64,000 nucleotides of DNA from Nitrospira defluvii (lineage in GTDB: Bacteria; Nitrospirota; Nitrospiria; Nitrospirales; Nitrospiraceae), in assembly GCF_905220995.1 (NCBI RefSeq), contig NZ_CAJNBJ010000017.1, positions 558,001 to 622,000 on the forward strand. Direction: 5' to 3'. The notes beneath the pieces were generated by a model. That model saw nothing but the letters and a program-made list of their open reading frames with translations. It was not told the origin of the DNA and ran no database searches. The position numbers were made by a program, and so were the translations under genes. Of this stretch, positions 43,419 to 53,093 are shown piece by piece (within the stretch, counting starts at the first letter, position 1; each line of letters opens with the position of its first letter).

Positions 43419-45425
43419 ATGTCGAGCCGCCACACCTCAGTCCACGACTACATCAAGCGACTCGAACAGCATTTCAATACCCTGATGCGGTGGGTGTCTG
43501 ACGAACAATGGACCGTGGAACAAGCGTCCATGGCGATGCTGCTCATCCAAACCGTCCTCTGCATGGACCGTGCGAGTGGCCAGCATGCGCAACTCCTCCC
43601 CTGGGCCGACTCAACCGCGCGCCCTCTGGTCCGACAGCTCCTACAGACCCCCCACATGAGGACCCGAGCGACATTCTGGCAAGGCATCGCCGCCTTTGTC
43701 CTTCAGCAAGCCACAGACTCAGGGCCACACCCCATACCACAATGGAAGGCCCCGTGGTTCCATGAGATCGTCACGATTCCCGCAGAGTCAGTAAAGTTGC
43801 TCTCCTCAGAGGGACACGCCGATCTTTCGATAGAAACGCACGCCAAAACCATGGCCGCGTTCCTCTCGGCCCAGCACTGGACCGTGTACGAAATGCTCTG
43901 TGTCGGGACGATGTTTGTGTCGATGATGATGGACCAAGGCGAACCGGGAGCAGACCCCGAGGTCAACGACCCGCTCCTCGACGTCACCCGCATCACCACC
44001 ACGGAGCCCAACCAGCTCGGCTGTTTCTTTCTGACCGTCCTAAGTATGTCCGGAGAGACCTGGGTGGACAAGCCGCATCAACAACCGATTATCTGGGATG
44101 AGGACGAGAGCCAAAGAGTGTACCGGCCTACCACCTCTCACTATCTCAACCCGCTTCACCTTCCAGAGGCCCCCACGACCCTTCCTCGCGCCGCGAAATG
44201 GAACGAAACGATCATACAAATTCTAATCGCGCTTCGGCAGAACGACCAGCTCATTGCCCAGAAACACCTCCCGCACGCATTGGCGATCAGCGAACGCTGG
44301 CCTGCCACGACCCCCTATCACGCGCTCAGCCAGGCCTTAACCATCTTCACGACACTACTCGACGAGGAGGTCCCGTTCCCACAGACCGAATGGACGCAGT
44401 TGGAAGGGAAACTCCTGAGCGTCGATCCCCCGGCGTCGCTCGATGCGTTCACGAATCTAGTCCTCCATCTGATCGCCGTCCTCCGAGAGCACGAGCGGCT
44501 CATCGACACCCTCCCGGTCTTACGCACCTGGCTCTATACCATGGAACGCATCCATGGGCGGACCCATCCAGACACGCTACTTGCCCTGCATGAACTCGCC
44601 GAAAGTTTGACGGATCTCTACCAGGTTGACGACGCCTATGCGCTCACCCACGATCTCCTGGAACGCCGACGTGAGACCTACGGCCCCACCCATGAGGACA
44701 CGCTCAAAACGACCAACAATCTTGGATCCCAAGCCACACACCTCGGACGGTTTGACGAAGCCGAACGGCTCCTGCTCACCGTCCTCGCCCACACCGAATC
44801 GCGTCCGGACCTGCTCGCCCTCCGCGCCGCGGCGCGCGACAATCTGGCCTCCGTCTATGCCGGACAGGAACAATGGGAGCGGGCGATCGCCCACTATGAA
44901 CAACTCTTAAACGAGACGGCCCATCTCACGGGTCCGGCCGCCAGAATGCGCATTCCCTGTCTCTCCAATCTCGGCAACGCTTATATGTCGCTCCAGCAAT
45001 TTGATCATGCGGCACCGTTTTTAGAGCAGGCCTATGCCCTCACGCGCGACCCCGAGATCGTGGCCACCCTCGACGGGATTCTCGTGGCCATTCATTGGGC
45101 CATCACGCTCCAATCCCTCTCCCGGCATACAGAGGCGACGCCCATTCTCGAAACCGTCGTGCCCCTCGCGCTGCGCGTCCTGGGGCCGACCCATCCGGAG
45201 ACCCTGCATGCCCAACTCTATCTGGCTGCCAACCGTGAAAGTCAGCATCAGACCGCAGACGCTGAACAGCGCTTTCGGTCGATTCTCGCTATGGCCGAAA
45301 CCGATCCCCACCGCCTCCTGCCCATTCTTCGCCTGGCCCTCCACTTTCTGATACACCTGTACGAATATTATGGCCGGGATCACGAAGCAATCCCCTTCCA
45401 TCGTAAACTGGAGGAACTCTCCTGA
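43419..45425 (+). CDS. Large cytoplasmic TPR protein
   Basis: 668 residues from the ATG at 43419, with AAGGA upstream. A longer frame back to 43290 has no ribosome-binding site. The first 250 residues are helical and unassigned. From about 350 there are kinesin-light-chain-like TPR repeats: HGRTHPDTLLALHELAESL, YGPTHEDTLKTTNNLGSQA and LGPTHPETLHAQLYLAANRE. No effector domain is seen. Such TPR proteins often act as scaffolds or sensors in multi-part systems, but no partner adjoins this one except possibly the helicase gene in the opposite strand. Confidence 0.7.
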   Translation: MSSRHTSVHDYIKRLEQHFNTLMRWVSDEQWTVEQASMAMLLIQTVLCMDRASGQHAQLLPWADSTARPLVRQLLQTPHMRTRATFWQGIAAFVLQQATDSGPHPIPQWKAPWFHEIVTIPAESVKLLSSEGHADLSIETHAKTMAAFLSAQHWTVYEMLCVGTMFVSMMMDQGEPGADPEVNDPLLDVTRITTTEPNQLGCFFLTVLSMSGETWVDKPHQQPIIWDEDESQRVYRPTTSHYLNPLHLPEAPTTLPRAAKWNETIIQILIALRQNDQLIAQKHLPHALAISERWPATTPYHALSQALTIFTTLLDEEVPFPQTEWTQLEGKLLSVDPPASLDAFTNLVLHLIAVLREHERLIDTLPVLRTWLYTMERIHGRTHPDTLLALHELAESLTDLYQVDDAYALTHDLLERRRETYGPTHEDTLKTTNNLGSQATHLGRFDEAERLLLTVLAHTESRPDLLALRAAARDNLASVYAGQEQWERAIAHYEQLLNETAHLTGPAARMRIPCLSNLGNAYMSLQQFDHAAPFLEQAYALTRDPEIVATLDGILVAIHWAITLQSLSRHTEATPILETVVPLALRVLGPTHPETLHAQLYLAANRESQHQTADAEQRFRSILAMAETDPHRLLPILRLALHFLIHLYEYYGRDHEAIPFHRKLEELS

Positions 45426-45787
45426 CCGCGATGGCACAACAACTCGACCGTGAGGCTCGACGCAGCTGTGCTCTTGCTGGCGAGGACTTGGTGCGCCGCT
45501 GTCGGGCTGGTCTGTTGAAGGACCACGGCCATGTCGCAGATTTGCCGCCGCCTGCCCCGGACATTCCAGCGAACGGAGAACCTCCCTACCGCAACACGCA
45601 GGCGGTGAACGACCGCTTTTCAATTCACTGATCGACCGGTTTGGGTCGAGGACTGCCATCGGCCAGAATCGGTCGGTCGCCACTGTCTGGTTCAAGGCAA
45701 TCCAGTGCATCGGGCCAAACACCGAGCAGAGTTGCCTCAATCGCATGGACCGTAACGCAGCCGCGACGGACGCGAACGCCAAGGCAG
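45426..45787. other. Intergenic region between convergent TPR and helicase genes
   Basis: About 360 bp. Short open frames exist on both strands but none has a ribosome-binding site, a recognisable family or a clear start. No terminator with a T-run was found. Confidence 0.3.
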
Positions 45788-48700
45788 CTAAGCACTGCAA
45801 AGCACCTGGAGTGGAACCTCGTAGGTATCGCTTAGGTATCGCTCCGTGACAGCCAACAGCGTAAGTTGACTTCTTGTGGCTGCGGCGATCGACAAGCCGG
45901 GTTGAACTACAGCGACTCGCAGCTTGACCTCACTCCTTCTACTTATGTCGCGTATCCGAATGAGGGAGTCTACATTTCCTCGCTCAAAACGCGAGGAGCG
46001 TCCCTTCGACGTTCGCATGGCATCCCTCTTCAGAAGATGCGTGAAGAGCTCGATGCGTCGCTCGTGATTAGTAAGCCAGCAAATGCTCCGCTGAGCTTGG
46101 CCGCAAACTACATAGAGGTCATCCACACGCCCACCTGGTTCACCTAGAGCATACTTGCAGTGGTAAAACTCCACTTCGATAGTGCTGCGGTCTCCTTCTG
46201 CCTGTAGCCGCACAGCGACGACGTCCGCTGCCTCACCTGCACCGTCGTCGTCAAAGATGACCTCATACGTGGAGTCGTTTTGCAACTGTTCAATGAGTCT
46301 GTACTGCACAGTCTCATTTTCTCGTGCCTCTCCCTGCGACTCCTTCTTGATGTTCACACCGGTCCAGTCGATGGCTGTCAGACGACCGGTCGAATACGGC
46401 GATAGCGTGGTTGAGGGTAGTTCAACATATTCGCATCCTTCCAGTGAGGACCCGTCAGCGAACCAGACTACTGGAGGGAATTCGTTAAAGAACTCCGCCA
46501 ATGGTTCTACAGTTTCACCTCGACGAATATCCAGTTGGTGCCTGCCGACTTGAGTGAACTTGAAATCAATGCTGTTATTGGTCCCGAGTAGTTCGAGTCG
46601 TAAGAAGCGCTCCCATCTGTCAGAGAAAACTCTCAGGGTAATCGGATCGTCGTCAGACCGAGGGCAGACCTCGATATCGACATTTGTGAGGGGTTCTTCC
46701 GTTACTCCTGAGGCCAGGAAATACGTAGCATGTTCAGGTCGGATGAGCAGTTCGATCGGCCATTCAGCGGCAATGGCTACCTTGTGCGGGACCGAACCGA
46801 TCGCTACCGGCTTGAGAGTGCCCGACAGCACGGCATCTGGGTCTATCGTTTCATCGATCAGCTTCTGGCCAATGCCCTTTGCCCAGGCTGAAAAGGTATC
46901 GACGCGAAGCCTCAGGTTTGACCAAACTCGACCGCGCTTCGCAGCCCCCACTGACGAACGCTGGCCACGTTCAAAGCCTTGGCCTGCCAGAACGGCCTTC
47001 GTTGCGCCTTGCCGGGCTGCCTGTCCGATGCGAGCCTCAACATCCGACCCCATTCGTGCGGTGAACCGTACCTGGCGTCCCAGATGTTCATTCAGTCCAA
47101 CATTGTTGAGAACCAGTCTCTTTATGCCGTGGAAGCAGCGAAAGAGATCCGGCGCAATCAATAGCTCAACGTCACTTCCACAGATGGCCTTTGCAAGCTC
47201 CTTGTATGAGCCGTTAATGTTGGAGCCATGAAGATAGAGCAGGTGACGCTCCCGGTCCCACACAGCGATGAGTAGTTCCCAGCCCATCTCCCTAATCGAT
47301 TCGACATCGCTCCAACGCACGCCTTGCTCCGTAGCTGCAAGCACCACGAGCGCGTTCTCTTGGTTATTGAGACTGTGGTAGAGTTTGTCTCGCGAGGTTA
47401 AACCACGGAACCCCTTCCTAAAGCTCCTAGGCCTCCAGTTGGCGCAGTGCGTCTTATAAACGACCATGCTCGCTGCAGGACGAAGGTCCTTGAGCGGAAC
47501 CTCGCTGAGGAAGTTCTCAAACCCGCGAAAGAACTCCTGTGATGCTACCTCCTGGTGGATGGCGGCCGAGCTCAGCGCTGGAAGTAAGACGTTCCAATCC
47601 GGGTCTTGCGCGTAGAGGGTTCGAAGCTCATCGGTTACATCAATGAGCGCAGTATTGGCGATGAATACAGGATCACCTAAGTCGGAACGAGAGCGAGTGA
47701 ACCGGCCTGCCAACTGCAGCGTGACCGCAAGGCTCTTACGGATGTCATGGAAGGCAGCGATCTTTAGCTCGGGAAGGTCGAAGCCTTCGCCAAGCATGTC
47801 TACGCATACGACCACGCGTGCTGCACCCGAGAACAGTTTCCGTTTGGCTTCTTCTCGCTCTCTAACTGGCATCGAAGAGTGAATTGCTACGGTTTCATGG
47901 CGACTGAACGAGCGATACAGCGAGAGGATTGACGCAGCACGTGGCACGCTATCAACGCGCGCCATGACGATGTGTTTGCCGGTGACATCCTCATCAAGCT
48001 CGTCGAGCGCTGACTCAGCAATCTTTCTATCACCTCGCGCGGCATCAAACTCATGGACTTGCCGGAACCTGATAGGTCGAAAGTAACCCTCCTCTTGCGC
48101 CTTGCGTAGCGGATACACAAAAACCAACTTTCCGTCTACCTTCTGTCCGTCTTCTCGGAATGGCGTTGCCGTGAACTGTACGATTAACTTGTCCTCGAAG
48201 TGTTGGCGGAAAGTCTTCCAAGTTGTCGCTTCGGCGTGATGTGCCTCGTCGATGAAGAGATGGCTGCAGAACTCAGCCATTCGTGCCTGCACCTCTGCGT
48301 TGCATCCCCCGACGAGAGCGCTGGACGTCACAATTACGTTGCACTGGGAGAAGAACGTCTCTACCTCCCCGGTTGTCTTTGGACGTGACAGTAGCGTCCC
48401 GACTACCGGGCAACGCGCCTCGGGAGCCAGGACCCCACTGGTGGGGAACTTGAGAACACCTAGGGTCTCAAACTTTCCGGCGATTTGTGTCCGCAGGGCA
48501 TCTGTCGGAACAACTACTAGCACCCGGTGGCAGAGCGCGGAGGTCAGGATCGACAGCATCGTTTCCGTCTTGCCTGTTCCAGTGGGCATGACGACGGTGG
48601 CGGTTTCTCTACTGATGGCCCAGTGAGCATGAATGGCATGTAATGCACCAATTTGCGGCCGACGCAGCCCGAGGATGCCTCGGTCCGCATCCTCTTCTAC

Positions 48701-49075
48701 AAACCGAAAGGCACTTCGCCAGGACTCTTGTGCAGCCGCCGCAAGCTGGCTCGGAAGCGGGCGTTCATCCCGCAGGTGTGGGTGGTGCAGCCAGAAGCCG
48801 TCGGTGAGGTCCAGGTTGTCAACCAGGACCGAGTCGTACTGTGCAATAAGTACGGGTTCACCTCGGTTAAAGGCAGCTGACTTTGGCTTTTTTGAAAGGA
48901 GATACGCGAGCGTCTGGTCGGCTTCGTCTTGGAGAAGGTGACCAGGATCCTTCTCACGAGTGTATCGGACTGCCTTGCATTGCACTTCCCGCGCTGGTAG
49001 AAGCAACTGTCGAATGTGACCGAGATTGGCAACCTTCGCGTCAAGCGCCCATACCGCCGGTAGTTTGACCTGCAA
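45788..49075 (-). CDS. Superfamily 2 helicase with probable C-terminal PD-(D/E)XK-type nuclease domain
   Basis: 1095 residues. The SF2 core has Walker A VVMPTGTGKTE (near 162), DEAH in LFIDEAHHAE (near 273), motif III QFTATPFRED, and motif VI LQLAGRFTRSR. The C-terminal quarter is separate: FDDDGAGEAADVVAVR (Asp near 943-955) followed by IEVEFYHCKYA (E-x-K, near 968-972) and VCGQAQRSICWL, which looks like a restriction-type nuclease site. The middle (about 560-900) is unassigned. It could be a single-gene restriction or anti-phage enzyme. The gene lies alone, convergent with the TPR gene. Confidence 0.65.
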   Translation of the reverse strand: MQVKLPAVWALDAKVANLGHIRQLLLPAREVQCKAVRYTREKDPGHLLQDEADQTLAYLLSKKPKSAAFNRGEPVLIAQYDSVLVDNLDLTDGFWLHHPHLRDERPLPSQLAAAAQESWRSAFRFVEEDADRGILGLRRPQIGALHAIHAHWAISRETATVVMPTGTGKTETMLSILTSALCHRVLVVVPTDALRTQIAGKFETLGVLKFPTSGVLAPEARCPVVGTLLSRPKTTGEVETFFSQCNVIVTSSALVGGCNAEVQARMAEFCSHLFIDEAHHAEATTWKTFRQHFEDKLIVQFTATPFREDGQKVDGKLVFVYPLRKAQEEGYFRPIRFRQVHEFDAARGDRKIAESALDELDEDVTGKHIVMARVDSVPRAASILSLYRSFSRHETVAIHSSMPVREREEAKRKLFSGAARVVVCVDMLGEGFDLPELKIAAFHDIRKSLAVTLQLAGRFTRSRSDLGDPVFIANTALIDVTDELRTLYAQDPDWNVLLPALSSAAIHQEVASQEFFRGFENFLSEVPLKDLRPAASMVVYKTHCANWRPRSFRKGFRGLTSRDKLYHSLNNQENALVVLAATEQGVRWSDVESIREMGWELLIAVWDRERHLLYLHGSNINGSYKELAKAICGSDVELLIAPDLFRCFHGIKRLVLNNVGLNEHLGRQVRFTARMGSDVEARIGQAARQGATKAVLAGQGFERGQRSSVGAAKRGRVWSNLRLRVDTFSAWAKGIGQKLIDETIDPDAVLSGTLKPVAIGSVPHKVAIAAEWPIELLIRPEHATYFLASGVTEEPLTNVDIEVCPRSDDDPITLRVFSDRWERFLRLELLGTNNSIDFKFTQVGRHQLDIRRGETVEPLAEFFNEFPPVVWFADGSSLEGCEYVELPSTTLSPYSTGRLTAIDWTGVNIKKESQGEARENETVQYRLIEQLQNDSTYEVIFDDDGAGEAADVVAVRLQAEGDRSTIEVEFYHCKYALGEPGGRVDDLYVVCGQAQRSICWLTNHERRIELFTHLLKRDAMRTSKGRSSRFERGNVDSLIRIRDISRRSEVKLRVAVVQPGLSIAAATRSQLTLLAVTERYLSDTYEVPLQVLCSA

Positions 49076-49270
49076 TCGATACTTCCTGGCTTAGCCCTCA
49101 AGGGCTTGTGGTTGTTCGGAGAGGCAAGTCTGCTTCGGGTGACACTAGGCTAGAAAAGAGGCCGCATCTTAGCTAGTGTGCGCCAAGTTACCTCAGAATG
49201 AGTTTGTCAAACACGCATTGGATACGTGCGAGATGTGTGAGCTCATCCCGCATGCTCCGCTGGCCGGCTG

Positions 49271-49561
49271 CTATACATGCCTTGTGACGTCCATGCGTTG
49301 GTGCAGGACACGCACGATCCGAATCCCGTTGTCCTTGGGTATGTAGAATACCATGTGGGATTGATACTCAAACCGCCGCAACCCCGGCGCGAGTTCATCG
49401 GCCTTGCGCCCATGCGTCGGCTGTTCCGCAAGCATCCGGAACCGCTCATGCAAGCCCAAGAGATAGACCCGCGCCTGTTCCAGTCCGAAATGAAGGATCG
49501 TGTATTCATAGATGCTATCGAGATCGGCGGCGGCTTTCGACGAGAGGCTATAGACGGCCAT
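49271..49561 (-). CDS. parE: ParE/RelE-family toxin
   Basis: 96 residues: YSLSSKAAADLDSIYEYTI, MLAEQPTHGRKADELAPGLR and HMVFYIPKDNGIRIVRVLHQRMD are typical of ParE toxins, which poison gyrase. It overlaps the antitoxin gene by 14 bp. The start at 49561 (MAVYSL) fits the family. Confidence 0.9.
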   Translation of the reverse strand: MAVYSLSSKAAADLDSIYEYTILHFGLEQARVYLLGLHERFRMLAEQPTHGRKADELAPGLRRFEYQSHMVFYIPKDNGIRIVRVLHQRMDVTRHV

Positions 49562-49802
49562 TCGTCCTCAGCCGCGTTTCCACTCCCTCCATGATTTGCG
49601 ACACGGTTCGGTCGCTGACGCCACTGTCCAACCCTTCCTGAATGGCTTCCTTCAGTGATTGAAATTTGGCACTGTCTTGATCGCGCCGGATCAGATCACG
49701 GATATATTCGCTGTCGTTCGTGAAGTTGCCGCGCTCGATCTGGGCTTTGATCCACTGATCCTGCTGTTCCGTGACGGTAATAGTCTTTCGTGTGGTTCCC
49801 AT
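49548..49802 (-). CDS. parD: ParD-family antitoxin
   Basis: 84 residues with a ribbon-helix-helix N-terminus (RKTITVTEQQDQWIKAQIER) and FTNDSEYIRDLIRRDQ, the CopG/ParD signature, then a toxin-binding tail. It is encoded directly before the toxin. A parDE pair of this kind is common in accessory DNA. Confidence 0.9.
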   Translation of the reverse strand: MGTTRKTITVTEQQDQWIKAQIERGNFTNDSEYIRDLIRRDQDSAKFQSLKEAIQEGLDSGVSDRTVSQIMEGVETRLRTNGRL

Positions 49803-50072
49803 GTTGCGACCTCCACCATGTTCATACTATTGGTGCACTTTACCACTCTTTCGCCCACGCTGGAAGCTCTTGTTTTATGACCCGCCCAGGCGCGGGGCAG
49901 AGGTGACCTCTACTGGACGAACGTCGCAACTCTTTCGTGTGAAATGCGAGTCTTCACTAATATATGTGTAGGGCCTCACAATCAGCTAAAGCCGATGGCA
50001 TCCCGTCAACAGGCCTGCGGCCTAACCTCGTCGCTGAGCGTCTGCTTTCTCATCTTTCCAACTACCGCTTTG

Positions 50073-50092
50073 GGTCGAGGCCGTGTGAAAAC
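50073..50092 (+). repeat. Left terminal inverted repeat of the IS1182-family element
   Basis: GGTCGAGGCCGTGTGAAAAC. It matches the reverse complement of the right end at 51841-51860 with three differences. Confidence 0.7.
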
Positions 50093-50194
50093 AGAAATGC
50101 CGAGCGAGTGAAATCTTTGTACCTGCGGCAGTGGGGCTAAGTTTGACTAGGCGTGGCGGACAGGCCGTTCAGTTTGGCAACAAGACCGGGCTTG

Positions 50195-51640
50195 CTACCC
50201 TGTCATGGCCGCCATCAGGGGTTTTACGCCGAAGATTCGCATGGTGCGCTTCAGGTTATACGCCAGCACGTGCAAACTCATCTCCGTGTTGACCTTCGGC
50301 AACGTTTTCATCAGGAAATGTGTCACCCCCATCCACGCCTTGAGCGTGCCGAAGACGTGTTCCACGGTCTGCCGGCGTAGTTTCATGGCGTTCGGTGTTC
50401 GATCCAGCCGATCCTGCATGGTTTCCAGGACCGATTCATGTTCCCAGCGCGAGATACGCCGGTAGTCGCCCGTGGTGCAGCGCGCTTTCAGCGGGCAGCG
50501 CGGACAGGCCGAGGACCAGTAGCGGTGCTGCGTGAGGCCGCGTTCAAGGCTCGTCATGCGATAGATTGCGTGCTCCCCGGCAGGGCATCGGTAGGCGTTG
50601 TGCTCGGGGAGATAGACGAAATCGCGCTTGTCGAACAGGCCCGCCGCGTTGTTGTTGGAGGTCAGCGGCTTGGGCATCAAGGTGGTGATCCCCTGCTGCT
50701 CGCATTCCCGGATTTGCTCGCCATTGAAATAGCCTCGGTCGGCCAGCACCGTGAGGCGTGCCTGGCCGGTCGCCTGCGCCGCGTGTTGGGCCACAGGCGA
50801 GAGCTGCTGACGGTCGTGTCCGTGGTTCGTCACCTCGTCCGTCACGATCAGATGGTGTTTCGTGTCCACGGCGATTTGCACGTTGTAGCCCACCATGCCG
50901 GTGCCGCGACCGCTTGTGGCCATGGAGCGGGCGTCTGGGTCGGTGAGTGATATCTGGCCATCGGGCGCGTCACGCATGAGCGAACCAATTTCATTCAGGC
51001 GCTGGATCTGCGTGTTGACGGTCTGCAGTTTCTCCTTCAGATGATGCACCCGGGCCTCGGGCACCAACGCAGGATCGCGATCGGCTCGATCCAGTTCGGT
51101 GAGATAGCGTGCGATACTGGCTTCGAGTTGCTCGATACGGGCTTGGAGCTTCCGGTCGGTGAAGTTCTTGTCGCGATTGTTCACGGCCTTGAACTTGCTG
51201 CCGTCGATGGCGACGAGGGCGTCGGAAAACAGGTTGAGCCGCCGGCACAGCAGGACGAATTCGCGGCAGACGCGACGGATCGCCGAACCCTGGTCTTTCC
51301 GGAAGTCCGCAATGGTCTTAAAGTCAGGCCGTAACCGGGTGAGCAACCACATCAGCTCGACATTGCGCTGGGCCTCGCGTTCCAGGCGCCGGCTGGACTG
51401 AATCCGATTGAGGTACCCATAGATATAGAGCTTGAGCAGCACCGCGGGATGGTAGGACGGTCTGCCGGTCGCTTCCGGTTGTACGCCATCAAACCCCTGC
51501 TTGGCCAAGTCGAGCCCGTCGACGAAGACGTCAACCACACGAACGGGATTGTCCTCGGCGATGTAGTCCTCAAGTGACTCCGGAAACAGGGTGTGTTGCG
51601 ACCGGTCTTGCCCTGCAATGAAGCGCTTCATCAGGTACAC
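50195..51640 (-). CDS. IS1182-family transposase
   Basis: 481 residues, full length. The N-terminus RFIAGQDRSQHTLFPESLED and the segments RPSYHPAVLLKLYIYGYLN, LVAIDGSKFKAVNNRDKNFT and LADRGYFNGEQIRECEQQG carry the DDE catalytic residues (DGSK, ADRGY). The C-terminal RRQTVEHVFGTLKAWMG is the usual Glu region. It is bounded by inverted repeats, so it may be active. Confidence 0.93.
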   Translation of the reverse strand: MYLMKRFIAGQDRSQHTLFPESLEDYIAEDNPVRVVDVFVDGLDLAKQGFDGVQPEATGRPSYHPAVLLKLYIYGYLNRIQSSRRLEREAQRNVELMWLLTRLRPDFKTIADFRKDQGSAIRRVCREFVLLCRRLNLFSDALVAIDGSKFKAVNNRDKNFTDRKLQARIEQLEASIARYLTELDRADRDPALVPEARVHHLKEKLQTVNTQIQRLNEIGSLMRDAPDGQISLTDPDARSMATSGRGTGMVGYNVQIAVDTKHHLIVTDEVTNHGHDRQQLSPVAQHAAQATGQARLTVLADRGYFNGEQIRECEQQGITTLMPKPLTSNNNAAGLFDKRDFVYLPEHNAYRCPAGEHAIYRMTSLERGLTQHRYWSSACPRCPLKARCTTGDYRRISRWEHESVLETMQDRLDRTPNAMKLRRQTVEHVFGTLKAWMGVTHFLMKTLPKVNTEMSLHVLAYNLKRTMRIFGVKPLMAAMTG

Positions 51641-51840
51641 CTCGTCAGGCTAGTGGACTGTGCCGATGAGATCCGTCGGTGCATCGTCACGATGGGACGC
51701 GTGATCATGTGGCGGAAAATACAACGTATCGAACGGCATCGCAATGGCAACCGACTCCCGAATGCATTGCTACAGTCCACTCGGTCACTGAAGTATGTGA
51801 CGTGGACAAGAACTCACTGTCCTGTACGGATGCGGCCCAC

Positions 51841-51860
51841 GTTTTCACACAGCCTCGGTC
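51841..51860 (-). repeat. Right terminal inverted repeat of the IS1182-family element
   Basis: GTTTTCACACAGCCTCGGTC on the plus strand; partner of 50073-50092. Confidence 0.7.
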
Positions 51861-51866
51861 GGAAGC

Positions 51867-52091
51867 AGCCGTTCAGGACAACGAGAAACCATCAATCCAG
51901 CGCCCTTCCTTACCCGAGTCGGGAAGTCTGCAAGACTCAAACAACCCAGTTAGTCTTGGCCAGTTCGGTCGGCTGGTTTGTAGCAGCATTTTGAGTGGCT
52001 GGATTCCGTCATAATAGGTGGCCGTTTTGAGCAGAATACGACGCATGTTAAAATTTTCAACATGTCCTGCTGCGAATCCGTTGCGACAACT
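51867..52091. other. Intergenic region with GTGGC-rich imperfect repeats
   Basis: The stretch 51970-52045 has GAGTGGCTGGATTCCGT and GGTGGCCGTTTTGAGCAG, similar in style to the repeated ends of IS21-type elements, and a related TGAGTGGCCACTTTTCG lies near 52843. No transposase frame is present, so at most this is a degraded end. No gene is supported here. Confidence 0.25.
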
Positions 52092-52541
52092 TCACCAGAC
52101 TCCCCCTTCTTCCCCCTCTTTTCCGAAGGTCACTTCCCGGATCAGTTCATAGCTCCGGCTGTCCAGCGCGTCCCACAAAGCATAAAGCGGCATTGTTGCG
52201 GGATGGTCTCCCAGCTCGTTGGCCACTTCATAAAGAAGCGATTGTAGTCGCAGGAGATTGTCGTAGCCCAATTGTATACCCGGCATCATGAGGCGCACCG
52301 CTTCCTCAGTCGTGACCGGCACGCTTAATTCAACATTTGAACACGGGAACCGCCGAAGGAGGAAGAACACATCGTTCATCGCCGAAAGCCGCCTGGCACA
52401 GTCGAAGTTGGCCGGCAAGGCCTGCGCAAGTTGATAGAACAGTCGCTGCCAGGTGTCTAGCTGGTTATCGGGTGTCCGTTGGGTTAGTTCCCAACCGACT
52501 GTCTGTGCATCCGATACTGTGATGTTCTCTGAGCCTGTCAT
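52092..52541 (-). CDS. Conserved hypothetical protein, copy B of a two-copy family
   Basis: 149 residues, homologous to the product at 16371-16829 along the full length, with shared blocks around TVGWELTQRTPDNQLDTWQR and PGIQLGYDNLLRLQSLL. It has no recognised domain or signal. The ATG has GGAGG upstream within the same GGAGGCCCAC leader sequence as copy A. It lies between the IS element and the DISARM operon on the opposite strand. Function unknown. Confidence 0.65.
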   Translation of the reverse strand: MTGSENITVSDAQTVGWELTQRTPDNQLDTWQRLFYQLAQALPANFDCARRLSAMNDVFFLLRRFPCSNVELSVPVTTEEAVRLMMPGIQLGYDNLLRLQSLLYEVANELGDHPATMPLYALWDALDSRSYELIREVTFGKEGEEGGVW

Positions 52542-53093
52542 GTGGGCCTCCTTTAACTATTAGGCTGCGATAGTTGCTGGCCCCACTTCTACCGTTCCTG
52601 AGCTTTCGCGTGGAAAGAACGAGTGCGTGCCTCCACAGGGAAAGGTCAACAAAATCATTCTAAAATCGAAACAGCCCACTAGCCAGGCGTAGGTTATAGC
52701 CCTACAGAAAGTATTGGTGGTCACAGCCAGAAGCAGCTTATACACGACCAATTGACCAATGCGTATCTAAACAGATACTGCCGGAGATCCAAACCTATCA
52801 CGCTGTATTTTCCTCTTCAGCTTCCAGCCCCATCAAATTCTGAGTGGCCACTTTTCGCTATGTCCACCTTCTGAATGGTTGCTTTCGCGCATAGAAATGG
52901 GTAAGCCTTTCCACCTGTTATCAATTAAGCAGAGAGGCCGTCTCGCTTTTCTGAAGGGGCGTTGAGATGCCCAATCCGGAAGCTTTGAATTCCCTCTTTC
53001 TTGAAGACACTGTTTTCTGTGTCTGGGAAGAATGAGTCCGAATACATCGCATTCATAAGTCGGAAATTTTGGTGTCTTAATTAGAGCCATTAT
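52542..53093. other. Long intergenic region upstream of the DISARM operon
   Basis: About 550 bp. Divergent from copy B of the orphan gene, it should hold the DISARM promoter. An inverted repeat AGACAC-N8-GTGTCT (53005-53024) lies about 70 bp before drmD and could be an operator. No clear -35/-10 pair was found, and no gene is supported. Confidence 0.35.

Larger units (their letters stand above)
50067..51866 (-). mobile_element. Complete IS1182-family insertion sequence
   Basis: About 1.8 kb, one transposase gene. Imperfect terminal inverted repeats are visible: the left end contains GGTCGAGGCCGTGTGAAAAC (50073-50092) and the right end GTTTTCACACAGCCTCGGTC (51841-51860), with 17 of 20 bases matching when reversed. 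They may extend a few bases outward (GCTT). No convincing target-site duplication was found. The outer ends are approximate. Confidence 0.75.

Noticed and set aside
45021-45800. Long minus-strand open frame overlapping the end of the TPR gene
   Set aside because: It lies mostly antisense to the well-supported TPR gene, lacks a ribosome-binding site, and its product resembles no family.
51970-52900. Possible degraded IS21-type element around the orphan gene copy B
   Set aside because: Only GTGGC-style repeats are seen; there is no transposase or ATPase remnant and the repeat ends do not match well.
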